Positions 17,386 to 25,487 of a DNA stretch of 41,270 nucleotides are shown here, piece after piece. This stretch comes from Candidatus Poseidoniaceae archaeon (GTDB lineage Archaea > Thermoplasmatota > Poseidoniia > Poseidoniales > Poseidoniaceae). The stretch's first letter is position 1; the number at the start of each line of letters is the position of its first letter. The position numbers and the translations under genes are program-made. A model generated the notes under the pieces. It saw only the letters and a program-made list of their open reading frames with translations. It was not told where the DNA came from and did no database searches. The DNA lies in assembly GCA_938075675.1 (NCBI GenBank), contig CALJHE010000025.1, positions 1 through 41,270 on the forward strand, read 5' to 3'.

Positions 17386-20300
17386 TCAGTAGTGAACCGT
17401 CAATCTGCGAGGCTCCAAAGGCCCGCTAAGCCGTGCCCTGCTAGCAGCAACTTCCATCTTTGCACCTCGTAGAGTTGTGACAAATGGAATGTTCAATTCT
17501 ACGGCCAGTCGACGCATCATGTTCCCATCCCGAACTGCACCCCCCGAAACCGTTGGTACATTCACAATGAAGGAGACTTCGCCTTTATGCATGAGGTCAA
17601 GAGCATCAGGATGGTTCTTATCAGCGATTCTATAGGCGACACTAACGGGGACTCCTGCTTGCCTGAGGGCATCGCATGTTCCAGGCGTGGCAAACAGATT
17701 GAATCCGAGGTCCACCAATTCTTGAGCAATTGGAATCAAACCTTGCTTGTCTTCGTTACGAACAGTGAGGTAAACTCCACCGCTCGTAGCTACAGGAACT
17801 TCGGTGGCAAGACGAGCTTTAAGGTAGGCTTTGTCAGCCGAAACATCAGAACCGTAGACTTCGCCAGTGGATTTCATTTCAGGACCAGGGGCGGGGTCGA
17901 GGCCTCGCAGTTTGATGAATGGGAATACTGGGGCTTTGACGCATATTTGACCGGTCGTTCGTCGAGGTATTTCCTGCTCGGAAAGCGGGATTCCAATGGT
18001 GATGTTAGCTGCAATTCTGGCCATTGGAAGCCCAGTCGCCTTCGCTACAAAAGGAACCGTACGGGATGAGCGAGGATTGACCTCAAGCACGTACAAATCA
18101 TCACCTTGCAACGCAAACTGTATGTTGTAACATCCCTTGATTTTTAGGCCAAGACCAATTATTTTTGTTTGCTCAGCAATCTTCGCTAACATCGATTCTG
18201 ATATATTCTGTGCAGGGATAAAACAGGTCGAATCGCCTGAATGAATCCCTGCTTCCTCAAGATGTTCCATGATTGCACCTACCAAGACATCCGTGCCATC
18301 GCAGGCTGCATCAACATCAATTTCGGTCGCATGACCTAGATAATCATCGACCAACAAAGGCTTGTCAGGTGCCAAATAGGCTTCTTCAAGGTAGGCGGTT
18401 AACTGCTGTTCGTTCGATAGAATCTCCATTCCACGTCCACCAAGAACATACGATGGACGAATCAACACAGGGAATCCAATGTCCATGGCTGCGTTCCGAA
18501 TATCTTCCGCTGTAGTCCCAGTGGTGCCGTTCGGCATTCGTAATCCAGAACGCTTGGCAAAGGCCTCAAAACGCTCACGGTCGCTCGCCTCATCGACAGC
18601 ATCGCAAGAAGTGCCCATAATGGAAAGGTCGAGCCCCATTGGTTTGAGAAGCGGTAATCTCTCGTTCAATGGCAAAGCCAAATTAATCGCAGTCTGACCT
18701 CCAAATTGCAACAAAATACCGTGAGCCCTCTCACGCAACAGTATCTCTGAGACATATTCAAGTGTCAATGGATCGAAATACAAACGGTCAGAAGTATCAA
18801 AATCAGTTGATACCGTTTCCGGGTTGTTGTTGATTATGATAGCATCCTTACCTGCATCCCGAATTGCTTTGACAGCGTGAACGCATCCATAATCGAATTC
18901 TATTCCCTGGCCAATACGAATTGGACCGCTTCCTACCGTTACGAGGCGTTCTTTGGTTCGTGCCTCGATGTCCGGTAGAAGGTCAATTCCTGAGGCGTTA
19001 TCCAATTCATACGTGGAATAATAATATGGAGTCTTTGCAGCAAATTCTGCAGCACAGGAGTCAACCATTCTATAGCGAGGGTGGAGGCTTAATGCGTGTC
19101 GACGACTCATTACTGCCTCCTCATTACGACCAACCGGAATTGAGCGAGGACCTGTTGCCGGGAAACCTGCCAACGCGTCAGCAATGTGGTTGTCTGAGAA
19201 TCCGTGGCTCTTCCAGTGGAGTAATTGTTCGCGCGTTAACTCAGTTGGAAGTGCTGAGGTCTGAGTAATTTCTTTCTCCATCTTAGCAATGTTCTCAAAA
19301 CGGTACAAGAACCAGCGAGTTATCCGAGTTATTTCGTGTACTTTTTCTACACTCCAACCTCTTCGGAATGCCTCAATCAAAGCACCCATTCGTCGGTCAG
19401 TAGCAACTCTGCACCATTCGACCAGTATGGAGTCGGGGAGTGCTGTGAGTGCCCTGTCTGCCATTCCCTCACCTTCCGACTCGTCAGCACGTGTCAACGG
19501 TCGAGGATGTGCACAGCCTTGCTCAAGAGATGCCCAAGCCTTTAGGAAGGCTTCTTCGAAGTTCCGGCCAATTGCCATGACTTCGCCGGTTGACTTCATC
19601 GAAGTCCCTAAAACTCGATCTGCTGTTCTGAACTTGTCAAACGGCCAGCGAGGTATCTTGACGACGCAATAATCCAAAGTTGGTTCAAACGCTGCAGTAG
19701 TCCCTTCACCAGTAATAGGATTCGGTAGTTCATCAAGCGTGTAACCTACTGCAATCTTTGCAGCCATCCTCGCTATTGGATACCCAGTTGCCTTACTGGC
19801 AAGTGCGGAAGAACGTGAAACGCGAGGATTGACCTCTATCACTCGGATTTCACCGGTGAACTGGTTGAAAGCGAACTGAACGTTACAACCTCCTTTGATG
19901 TTCAACGCTCGAATAAGTGAAAGAGCTTGGTCACGAAGAATTTGATGGTCAGCGTCTGAAAACGATTGCAACGGTGCAACGACTGTAGATTCACCGGTGT
20001 GAACACCCATTGGGTCAATGTTCTCCATCGTACACACGATGGTTGCGTTATCTGCACCATCGCGCATCACTTCGTACTCTAACTCTTGCCAACCTAGAAT
20101 TGATTCTTCAATCAAAACTTGATTGATACGAGAGTTTCTCAGTCCAAGAGTAGCAATTTCGACAAGTTGACCAATGTCCCAAGCCGTGCCTCCTCCCAAG
20201 CCGCCAAGCGTGAATGCCGGACGAATCAATACAGGCCAAGCACCGATTGATTCTGCAGCTGAAATGACTTCGTCCATGGTATTGCATGCAATGGCTTCGG

Positions 20301-20730
20301 AAATCGGCAGCCCTATCGAGTCACACACCTGGTTGAACAATTCACGGTCTTCCGCTTTGTCAATAGCGTCCAGGTCCGAGCCAATGAGTTCGACACCCAG
20401 TCGGTCGAGCGAACCGTCATGTGCCAGTTCACTGGCAATATTCAGAGCAGTTTGCCCACCCATACCAGCGAGGAGAGCACACGGTTTTTCAATCTCCAAA
20501 ATTCGACGTACTGTGTCTGGAAGGAGTGGTTCAATGTACACTTTGTCTGCCATTTCCGGGTCGTTTTGAATGGTTGCAGGATTGGAATTCACCAAGATTA
20601 CCTCGTATCCATCTTCTCGTAACGCTCGAACTGCTTGGCTTCCAGAAAAATCAAACTCGGCGGCTTGACCAATCTTAATCGGCCCACTACCAAGCACGAG
20701 AATGGTTTTCAAATCATCACGACGAGGCAT
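17386..20730 (-). CDS. carB: carbamoyl-phosphate synthase large subunit
   Basis: A 1114-residue subunit that makes carbamoyl phosphate from bicarbonate, ATP and glutamine-derived ammonia, feeding pyrimidine and arginine synthesis. Two homologous synthetase halves are visible, each opening with a GSGPIKIGQ or GSGPIRIGQ loop and carrying an ATP-grasp domain; the linker is the oligomerisation domain, and the C-terminal part (TVSGGAVRDGNMMRRLA) is the MGS-like allosteric domain. It is about 40 residues longer than the E. coli protein. The ATG overlaps the carA stop (TGATG) and has a strong Shine-Dalgarno inside carA, so the subunits are coupled. Confidence 0.97.
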   Translation of the reverse strand: MPRRDDLKTILVLGSGPIKIGQAAEFDFSGSQAVRALREDGYEVILVNSNPATIQNDPEMADKVYIEPLLPDTVRRILEIEKPCALLAGMGGQTALNIASELAHDGSLDRLGVELIGSDLDAIDKAEDRELFNQVCDSIGLPISEAIACNTMDEVISAAESIGAWPVLIRPAFTLGGLGGGTAWDIGQLVEIATLGLRNSRINQVLIEESILGWQELEYEVMRDGADNATIVCTMENIDPMGVHTGESTVVAPLQSFSDADHQILRDQALSLIRALNIKGGCNVQFAFNQFTGEIRVIEVNPRVSRSSALASKATGYPIARMAAKIAVGYTLDELPNPITGEGTTAAFEPTLDYCVVKIPRWPFDKFRTADRVLGTSMKSTGEVMAIGRNFEEAFLKAWASLEQGCAHPRPLTRADESEGEGMADRALTALPDSILVEWCRVATDRRMGALIEAFRRGWSVEKVHEITRITRWFLYRFENIAKMEKEITQTSALPTELTREQLLHWKSHGFSDNHIADALAGFPATGPRSIPVGRNEEAVMSRRHALSLHPRYRMVDSCAAEFAAKTPYYYSTYELDNASGIDLLPDIEARTKERLVTVGSGPIRIGQGIEFDYGCVHAVKAIRDAGKDAIIINNNPETVSTDFDTSDRLYFDPLTLEYVSEILLRERAHGILLQFGGQTAINLALPLNERLPLLKPMGLDLSIMGTSCDAVDEASDRERFEAFAKRSGLRMPNGTTGTTAEDIRNAAMDIGFPVLIRPSYVLGGRGMEILSNEQQLTAYLEEAYLAPDKPLLVDDYLGHATEIDVDAACDGTDVLVGAIMEHLEEAGIHSGDSTCFIPAQNISESMLAKIAEQTKIIGLGLKIKGCYNIQFALQGDDLYVLEVNPRSSRTVPFVAKATGLPMARIAANITIGIPLSEQEIPRRTTGQICVKAPVFPFIKLRGLDPAPGPEMKSTGEVYGSDVSADKAYLKARLATEVPVATSGGVYLTVRNEDKQGLIPIAQELVDLGFNLFATPGTCDALRQAGVPVSVAYRIADKNHPDALDLMHKGEVSFIVNVPTVSGGAVRDGNMMRRLAVELNIPFVTTLRGAKMEVAASRARLSGPLEPRRLTVHY

Positions 20731-22076
20731 CAGTATTCACCTCCGAGTGCTCGATCTACAATATCTCGAAATTGTTCAAACAGAGGGGCAGCATCATGAG
20801 GACCAGGACAAGCCTCTGGGTGAAACTGAACCGTGAACGAGGGATGCCCAACCAAATCTAAACCTTCGACGGTCCTGTCGTTCGCATTGACAAACCTCAC
20901 CGTAACCTCTGCACCATGAAGATTCTCACCTGGCGGCGAGCATGCTCCACTGGGATGGGCGGCGAGCATTCCAGCATCGGGGTCGGCCACTGCAAAACCG
21001 TGGTTTTGACTGGTGATGGAAACTCGGCCCGTTTTCAAATCCACAACAGGCTGGTTTGCACCGCGATGACCGTAGCGCATTTTGTAGGTTTGAAGACCTG
21101 ATGCCAAACCCATCAACTGATGTCCTAAGCAGATTCCCATGACAGGTAATCTCGCTTGAACTGCTTGAGCGAGGGTGTTACGAGCCATGGTTGCCTTTCC
21201 CGTATGAGCAGGGTCACCGGGTCCATTCGAGCAAAAAAGCGCATCAATCTGATATTCGTTCGTAAGAATATCGAATGGAGTTTCCGGAGGACACCAAACA
21301 ACCTCAAAGTGCCTGCATAGATTACGCAAGATGTTGAATTTAATCCCACAGTCAAGAGCACCAAGCCGAGGAAGCGGTTGATCCAGAACATCCAGCGCAC
21401 CAGGGTTGAGGACAACAGGAGAAGATATCGAGACTTGTTCGACGAGGTCTTCCAAGTCCGGCGATGTCATTTCTTTCAACCGAGAGCGGAGAAGGTCTTC
21501 ATCTTCTTCTGGACCAAAGATACACAATACGGTTCCAAGTTCACGCACGCGACGAGTGATTGATCGAGTATCAATCCCCTGAATCCCGGGAACATTGTGG
21601 AGGCGAAGTAAATCCTCGACAGGTGCAATGGAATACCGGTGGTCTGGTTGATGCATGGCATGGCGGACAACAACACCTCGAGGCCAAACTCCAGACGACT
21701 CAGATGCCCCAGCATGTATGCCGTAGTTACCAATCAAGGGGTAAGTGAACGTAAGGACTTGCCCAGCAAAAGATGGATCGGTGAGTGATTCCTGATACCC
21801 CATCATTCCGGTGGTGAAAACGAGTTCCCCCTCACCATACCCCTGGGCACCGAAGAGTGTGCCTTGGTAGCGGCCTCCGTCAGCAGTGAGCAATAGGCCA
21901 GGCCCCTCTGCAGAGGGAGGTAAATCGATGCCAGAAGAAAGTCCATCTGCAGCGTCTGCAAAGGAAGGGGCATCGGTCACGCCACGCTGATTCTGACCAG
22001 GACAGAAACTGCCGTTTTGTGAAGCACCTCCCGACATCAGTTTTTGTCGAAAACGAACCCCCATAATAATTGGCAT
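20730..22076 (-). CDS. carA: carbamoyl-phosphate synthase small (glutaminase) subunit
   Basis: A 448-residue glutamine amidotransferase subunit that supplies ammonia to CarB. The C-terminal class I GATase domain has the nucleophile Cys in MGICLGHQL and the catalytic His and Glu in VQFHPEACPGPHD. The N-terminal CPSase-small domain starts near GPGLLLTADGGRYQGTLFG. About 55-60 residues precede this, low in hydrophobicity and without clear homology, so the true start is uncertain: TTG 22103, ATG 22076, ATG 22064 and ATG 22037 are all in frame. The TATA box at 22111-22120 puts the expected mRNA start near 22090, which excludes the TTG and favours 22076 or 22064. Confidence 0.92.
   Translation of the reverse strand: MPIIMGVRFRQKLMSGGASQNGSFCPGQNQRGVTDAPSFADAADGLSSGIDLPPSAEGPGLLLTADGGRYQGTLFGAQGYGEGELVFTTGMMGYQESLTDPSFAGQVLTFTYPLIGNYGIHAGASESSGVWPRGVVVRHAMHQPDHRYSIAPVEDLLRLHNVPGIQGIDTRSITRRVRELGTVLCIFGPEEDEDLLRSRLKEMTSPDLEDLVEQVSISSPVVLNPGALDVLDQPLPRLGALDCGIKFNILRNLCRHFEVVWCPPETPFDILTNEYQIDALFCSNGPGDPAHTGKATMARNTLAQAVQARLPVMGICLGHQLMGLASGLQTYKMRYGHRGANQPVVDLKTGRVSITSQNHGFAVADPDAGMLAAHPSGACSPPGENLHGAEVTVRFVNANDRTVEGLDLVGHPSFTVQFHPEACPGPHDAAPLFEQFRDIVDRALGGEY
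20736..20744 (-). promoter_or_regulatory. Shine-Dalgarno site of carB
   Basis: On the minus strand GGAGGTGAA lies 5 nt before the carB ATG, within the last codons of carA. It pairs almost fully with the 16S tail (ATCACCTCC), a strong example of SD-led internal initiation in this genome. Confidence 0.75.
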
Positions 22077-22110
22077 CGAAGAACGATGAATTGAGTCGCC
22101 CAAGTGTCAA

Positions 22111-22120
22111 GTATAAATAT
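22111..22120 (-). promoter_or_regulatory. TATA box of carAB
   Basis: On the minus strand ATATTTATAC is the clearest TATA-like element before carA. Its centre is about 40 nt before ATG 22076, so transcription would start about 14 nt upstream of that ATG. It sits in the 80-nt gap after trm56, giving carAB its own promoter. Confidence 0.6.
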
Positions 22121-22158
22121 GGGTGAAAGAACAATACTCGGCGTAAGTCAGCAGATAC

Positions 22159-22728
22159 TTACTCTTCTTCTTCCCGATCTAAATCTCGAACTCTCTTTCC
22201 GTTCGCCGTCGGTTGAATAATCAGACGCGCATCATCGAAGGAACGGTTGCTTCCAGCTTCACCGTACCAAGCATCGAGGAACAGTGCGAGTGCTGCAACT
22301 TCCGAATGAGGTTGGTTACCAACCGCCACATTGTATTGGCAATGCTTGTAGACATCACCAGGAACTTTTGCACCTCCGACAACTATGACCATCGGCCTAT
22401 CACGACGAATGCGTGGAATCGCCTCACGGAAGGGTTCTCCGTACATCGTGAGGTGTACCGCAACGCCTGGGCTACCATCGCCTGCATCTTCTTCTACAAA
22501 GCGTCGAAGCCAACCCATAGGTGATTGGATGTGTTCTGAGTCCATGCCTCCGCCAAAGCGACTGGCAACCGAATGCAAATTTTCAAACATTTTGGGGTCC
22601 TCATCGCCGGCCAAAAGAAAACGGTCTGCACCAAGTGCACGTCCGACAAGGGCAAGGTGCGTGGTAATCCGAGGGTCTCTGCCAAGCCTGTAGCCAAGGC
22701 GCAGAACATCGACACGCTCTCCTGTCAT
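22159..22728 (-). CDS. tRNA (cytidine(56)-2'-O)-methyltransferase (aTrm56)
   Basis: A 189-residue archaeal SPOUT-class methyltransferase that methylates the 2'-OH of C56 in the T-loop of tRNAs. Diagnostic segments are VLRLGYRLGRDPRITTHLAL near the N-terminus and the C-terminal knot YNVAVGNQPHSEVAALALFL, where the cofactor binds. The family is archaea-specific, which supports the domain assignment of the contig. The start is ATG 22728 (MTGERVDVLRLG); the open frame runs to 22746. carA follows on the same strand but has its own TATA box. Confidence 0.92.
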   Translation of the reverse strand: MTGERVDVLRLGYRLGRDPRITTHLALVGRALGADRFLLAGDEDPKMFENLHSVASRFGGGMDSEHIQSPMGWLRRFVEEDAGDGSPGVAVHLTMYGEPFREAIPRIRRDRPMVIVVGGAKVPGDVYKHCQYNVAVGNQPHSEVAALALFLDAWYGEAGSNRSFDDARLIIQPTANGKRVRDLDREEEE

Positions 22729-22773
22729 GATGCTTCGACTGAACAATCCTACAAGAAAGGTGCAGTCTAAAAC

Positions 22774-23409
22774 TCAATCAGAGGCTTGGAGTTCGTGAAC
22801 ATCCGACTCCTCTCCAGAATAAATATCGATGTCATGATTCGCACAAAATTGTTTCAGCCAGTAAAGAAGGAACGCATCAACAAGATAGTGAGCACAATAT
22901 GTCACGCCACCCCAAAGCACTCCGAGTCGAGCGCTGCGCCAAAGAGCCGTCTGTGCTTCGAGTTCATTGGTGACAAACCCATACACGAGTGGTTCAACAG
23001 CGTAAAAGCCACACACAATAATCATGGCACCTGATACGAGAGACGGGAACAAATGCCCTAACTCACGACTGTAATATCTAAACAAAGCAGAGAGAAGCCC
23101 CAACACCAAAACGGCAACAGCGACATCTGGGAAACTAAGGGAACGAAGAATGGAAACGCCCGTATCGATGTTGTCATCTGCTGAAGAGATAAATATCCAG
23201 TAAAATAAAACAAGTACAGCAATCAAAATGCCCCCAAAATAGGCTTTGGCTGAGATCATTTCGAAAATGGCATTGTTGTCTTTGACATCGAGCCGACGAA
23301 TCAGTCGCTCTGCCAGTTCATGCCGATGCTCACTGGTCACATGACCTTGATTTTGCACCGACGGAGACCCCAAATCATCCGGGGAACCGGCAGGAATGTC
23401 TTCGGTCAT
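22774..23409 (-). CDS. hypothetical multi-pass membrane protein
   Basis: A 211-residue protein with a polar 55-residue N-terminus, then four or five hydrophobic segments (about 58-80, 95-115, 125-145, 165-190), and an acidic tail. I do not recognise a family. ATG 23409 (MTEDIPAG) is preferred over the GTG at 23424 because a TATA-like element is centred 26 nt upstream. That element is shared with the divergent folP gene. The next gene downstream is trm56, 45 nt away. Confidence 0.75.
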   Translation of the reverse strand: MTEDIPAGSPDDLGSPSVQNQGHVTSEHRHELAERLIRRLDVKDNNAIFEMISAKAYFGGILIAVLVLFYWIFISSADDNIDTGVSILRSLSFPDVAVAVLVLGLLSALFRYYSRELGHLFPSLVSGAMIIVCGFYAVEPLVYGFVTNELEAQTALWRSARLGVLWGGVTYCAHYLVDAFLLYWLKQFCANHDIDIYSGEESDVHELQASD

Positions 23410-23430
23410 AGGTGTCCTTGACACTCACAT

Positions 23431-23440
23431 CTTATCAAAT
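23431..23440. promoter_or_regulatory. shared bidirectional TATA-like element (folP and membrane protein)
   Basis: CTTATCAAAT on the plus strand reads ATTTGATAAG on the minus strand. Its centre is about 26 nt from the folP ATG at 23461 and about 26 nt from the divergent ATG at 23409. No other AT-rich element fits in the 51-nt gap, so both leaderless transcripts would have to start from this one box. Confidence 0.5.
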
Positions 23441-23460
23441 CTGCCGAACTCGGGGAGTTC

Positions 23461-24327
23461 ATGGGCATCTCCTTACCACCTAATCGAAAGAGCCGAGACC
23501 GTCTTTCGATGGGCCTCCACCGTACTGAGGAGCAACCATGCCATGTTATGGGAATCGTCAACGTCACACCCGATTCGTTCCATGCACAAAGTCGCAGAAC
23601 GACTGTTGAACAAGCAATTGAAACCGCGATTGCAATGTGGCAGCAAGGAGCTACATGGATTGACATTGGTGGAGAATCTACTCGCCCAGGGGCTGATTTT
23701 GTCTCAGTGGAGGAGGAAATACAACGTGTACTGCCCGTCATAACTGCCTTGCGCTTACAGAATGAAAGCGGACTCATCTCCATTGACACTCGCCGCCCAC
23801 AAGTTGCTCGAGCCGCTATTGATGCTGGAGCAGATATCATCAACGATGTGTCTGGATTAAGAGACCCTGAAATGGTCGCACTGGTTCTCGAAAAGCAATG
23901 CGGAGTCTGTATCATGCACATGCAAGGTGAACCAAAATCCATGCAAGAAAAACCCACATACAACGATTGCGCTGTCGAAGTAAGTACACAATTACTTGAA
24001 ACTGCTCGTGGATTAATTGCTGCTGGACTACCTGCTGAATTGATTGCACTCGACCCCGGAATCGGATTTGGGAAATTGCTTGAACACAACATCGACCTTT
24101 TGCAACGGCACGATTTATTCCGTGGGACTGAAGGTTTCTCTGTTCTCTGGGGTGTTTCTCGCAAATCGATGATAGGACAAATTACAGGGCACAAGGACCC
24201 TGACAATCGGTTGAGTGGAACTCTTGCTGTTGCAGCAATGGCGTATTACGAGGGAATCGATATCGTGCGTGTTCACGATGTTCAAGAACACATTGATTTA
24301 TTCAGAGTACTCAGTGCAGTCGACTAA
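23461..24327 (+). CDS. folP: dihydropteroate synthase
   Basis: A 288-residue TIM-barrel enzyme that joins hydroxymethyl-dihydropterin pyrophosphate to p-aminobenzoate. Signature blocks are GIVNVTPDSFH (31-41), DIGGESTRPGA (about 68-78), SIDTRRPQVARAA, INDVSG, MHMQGEPKSMQ, DPGIGFGK, GVSRKSMIG and the final RVHDV, so the active site looks complete. Many archaea lack this enzyme and use methanopterin-type routes. The start at 23461 is supported by a TATA-like element 26 nt upstream, though ATG 23509 is possible. Its stop overlaps that of the TraB-like gene (CTAA). Confidence 0.95.
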   Translation: MGISLPPNRKSRDRLSMGLHRTEEQPCHVMGIVNVTPDSFHAQSRRTTVEQAIETAIAMWQQGATWIDIGGESTRPGADFVSVEEEIQRVLPVITALRLQNESGLISIDTRRPQVARAAIDAGADIINDVSGLRDPEMVALVLEKQCGVCIMHMQGEPKSMQEKPTYNDCAVEVSTQLLETARGLIAAGLPAELIALDPGIGFGKLLEHNIDLLQRHDLFRGTEGFSVLWGVSRKSMIGQITGHKDPDNRLSGTLAVAAMAYYEGIDIVRVHDVQEHIDLFRVLSAVD

Positions 24328-25487
24328 ATCAAACTGCCAACCAACCCAGTTGCTGCGAACCAAGCACCGGCCATACTTCCAAGATTGGAAAGTGAAGTCA
24401 CCATAAGGACGCGCCCTGCCTTGTTGGACCAGAAGGATCCGAGACTCTCTAACTTGAGGAATTGCTGTAAATCTTCAGCAGTTGGCTCTTTGATTTTGAG
24501 TTGAACATATCCAGCGAACCAACCTGCCGCCAAAGTAGGATTCAGCGAGGTGATTGGAGATGCTGCTGCGGCTGTTAAAATTGCCAACGGATGGCCTCGA
24601 GCCAGTGCACATCCCAATGCAGCAAAAACTGCATTTGCTGCAGTCCAAACGGTGAACATTTCGATTAAACTGTCTTTCGAACCGGTGGCTAATGAATATC
24701 CAATGAGCGTCATGACAAAGAGCGGAATAAGCCATGGTATGCTCTTAGAGATGCGCCCTCGTATGGGGAGTTGATTCAAATCATCCAATGAGGCTTGGTC
24801 CGGCATGGATTGTTGGCCAAGGTGTTTCTCTATCCCCTTAAGATGACCCGCCCCGACAACAGCAAGTGTTTTTTTCTTGCCATCGTGCAATAAAGCAAGT
24901 TTTCCAGCAAGATAGGAGTCTCTCTCATCGATGAGCACAAGTCCTGCTCCGGGCGAAAATGTCCTCAATTCCTCCATCAGGGAAGTGAGAAGGTCTTGAT
25001 TCTCGAGAAGTTCGCTGACTTCGGGTGCGTCATCGTCCTCATCATCACCAAGCAACGACCAAAGAATACGAACTTTCTCACGGAATCGCATTTTCTTCCA
25101 TGCCCGACGAAGTGTCGTTTGAATATCACGGTCGATGAGTGCAACCTCAAGTTCGGCTGCCTCAGCCTCTTGTACTGCTGCAAGAAGTTCAGCACCGGGT
25201 TGTTGGCCTTCATCTAAGCCCATTTTTCGTTGTTCAGCTGCGAGAAGAGATTGCAACAGAACCAATGGTGCTTTACCTTCCTTGACGACTTTCAACAATC
25301 CTTCCTTGTCCAACCGGCGATCACTGGTTAATGCTTGATACCGAGAGTCACACAGTTCGACGGCGACACATTCTGGTTGATACGAGGAGATCTGTTCTCG
25401 AACGGCTTCAACACTCGCTGTAGAAACGTGGGCTGTACCAAGAATCCGTAAAGTCGGACTGATATCTATGTAAGGCGTTTCCGTCAT
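24324..25487 (-). CDS. TraB/PrgY-family membrane protein
   Basis: A 387-residue protein of the TraB family. The soluble N-terminal domain shows LRILGTAHVSTASVEAVREQ, VAVELCDSRYQAL and VVGAGHLKGI, the GTAHVS and GxGH motifs of this Tiki/TraB-like fold that suggest a metallo-hydrolase or peptidase active site. The C-terminal part (about 245-387) has four or more membrane helices. Bacterial members inhibit pheromone activity in Enterococcus; archaeal function is unknown. It overlaps the upstream DHH gene by 4 nt (ATGA), with the SD GGAGGTG inside that gene, so the two are cotranslated. It converges on folP with overlapping stops. Confidence 0.88.
   Translation of the reverse strand: MTETPYIDISPTLRILGTAHVSTASVEAVREQISSYQPECVAVELCDSRYQALTSDRRLDKEGLLKVVKEGKAPLVLLQSLLAAEQRKMGLDEGQQPGAELLAAVQEAEAAELEVALIDRDIQTTLRRAWKKMRFREKVRILWSLLGDDEDDDAPEVSELLENQDLLTSLMEELRTFSPGAGLVLIDERDSYLAGKLALLHDGKKKTLAVVGAGHLKGIEKHLGQQSMPDQASLDDLNQLPIRGRISKSIPWLIPLFVMTLIGYSLATGSKDSLIEMFTVWTAANAVFAALGCALARGHPLAILTAAAASPITSLNPTLAAGWFAGYVQLKIKEPTAEDLQQFLKLESLGSFWSNKAGRVLMVTSLSNLGSMAGAWFAATGLVGSLI

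Noticed and set aside
17587-18069. 160-codon plus-strand ORF inside carB
   Set aside because: carB covers the whole region with continuous conserved protein; this is an overlapping shadow.
23406-24206. 266-codon ORF on the minus strand opposite folP
   Set aside because: It is an antisense shadow of folP, rich in Ser, Cys, Met and Pro with no motif, while folP has all DHPS signatures on the plus strand.
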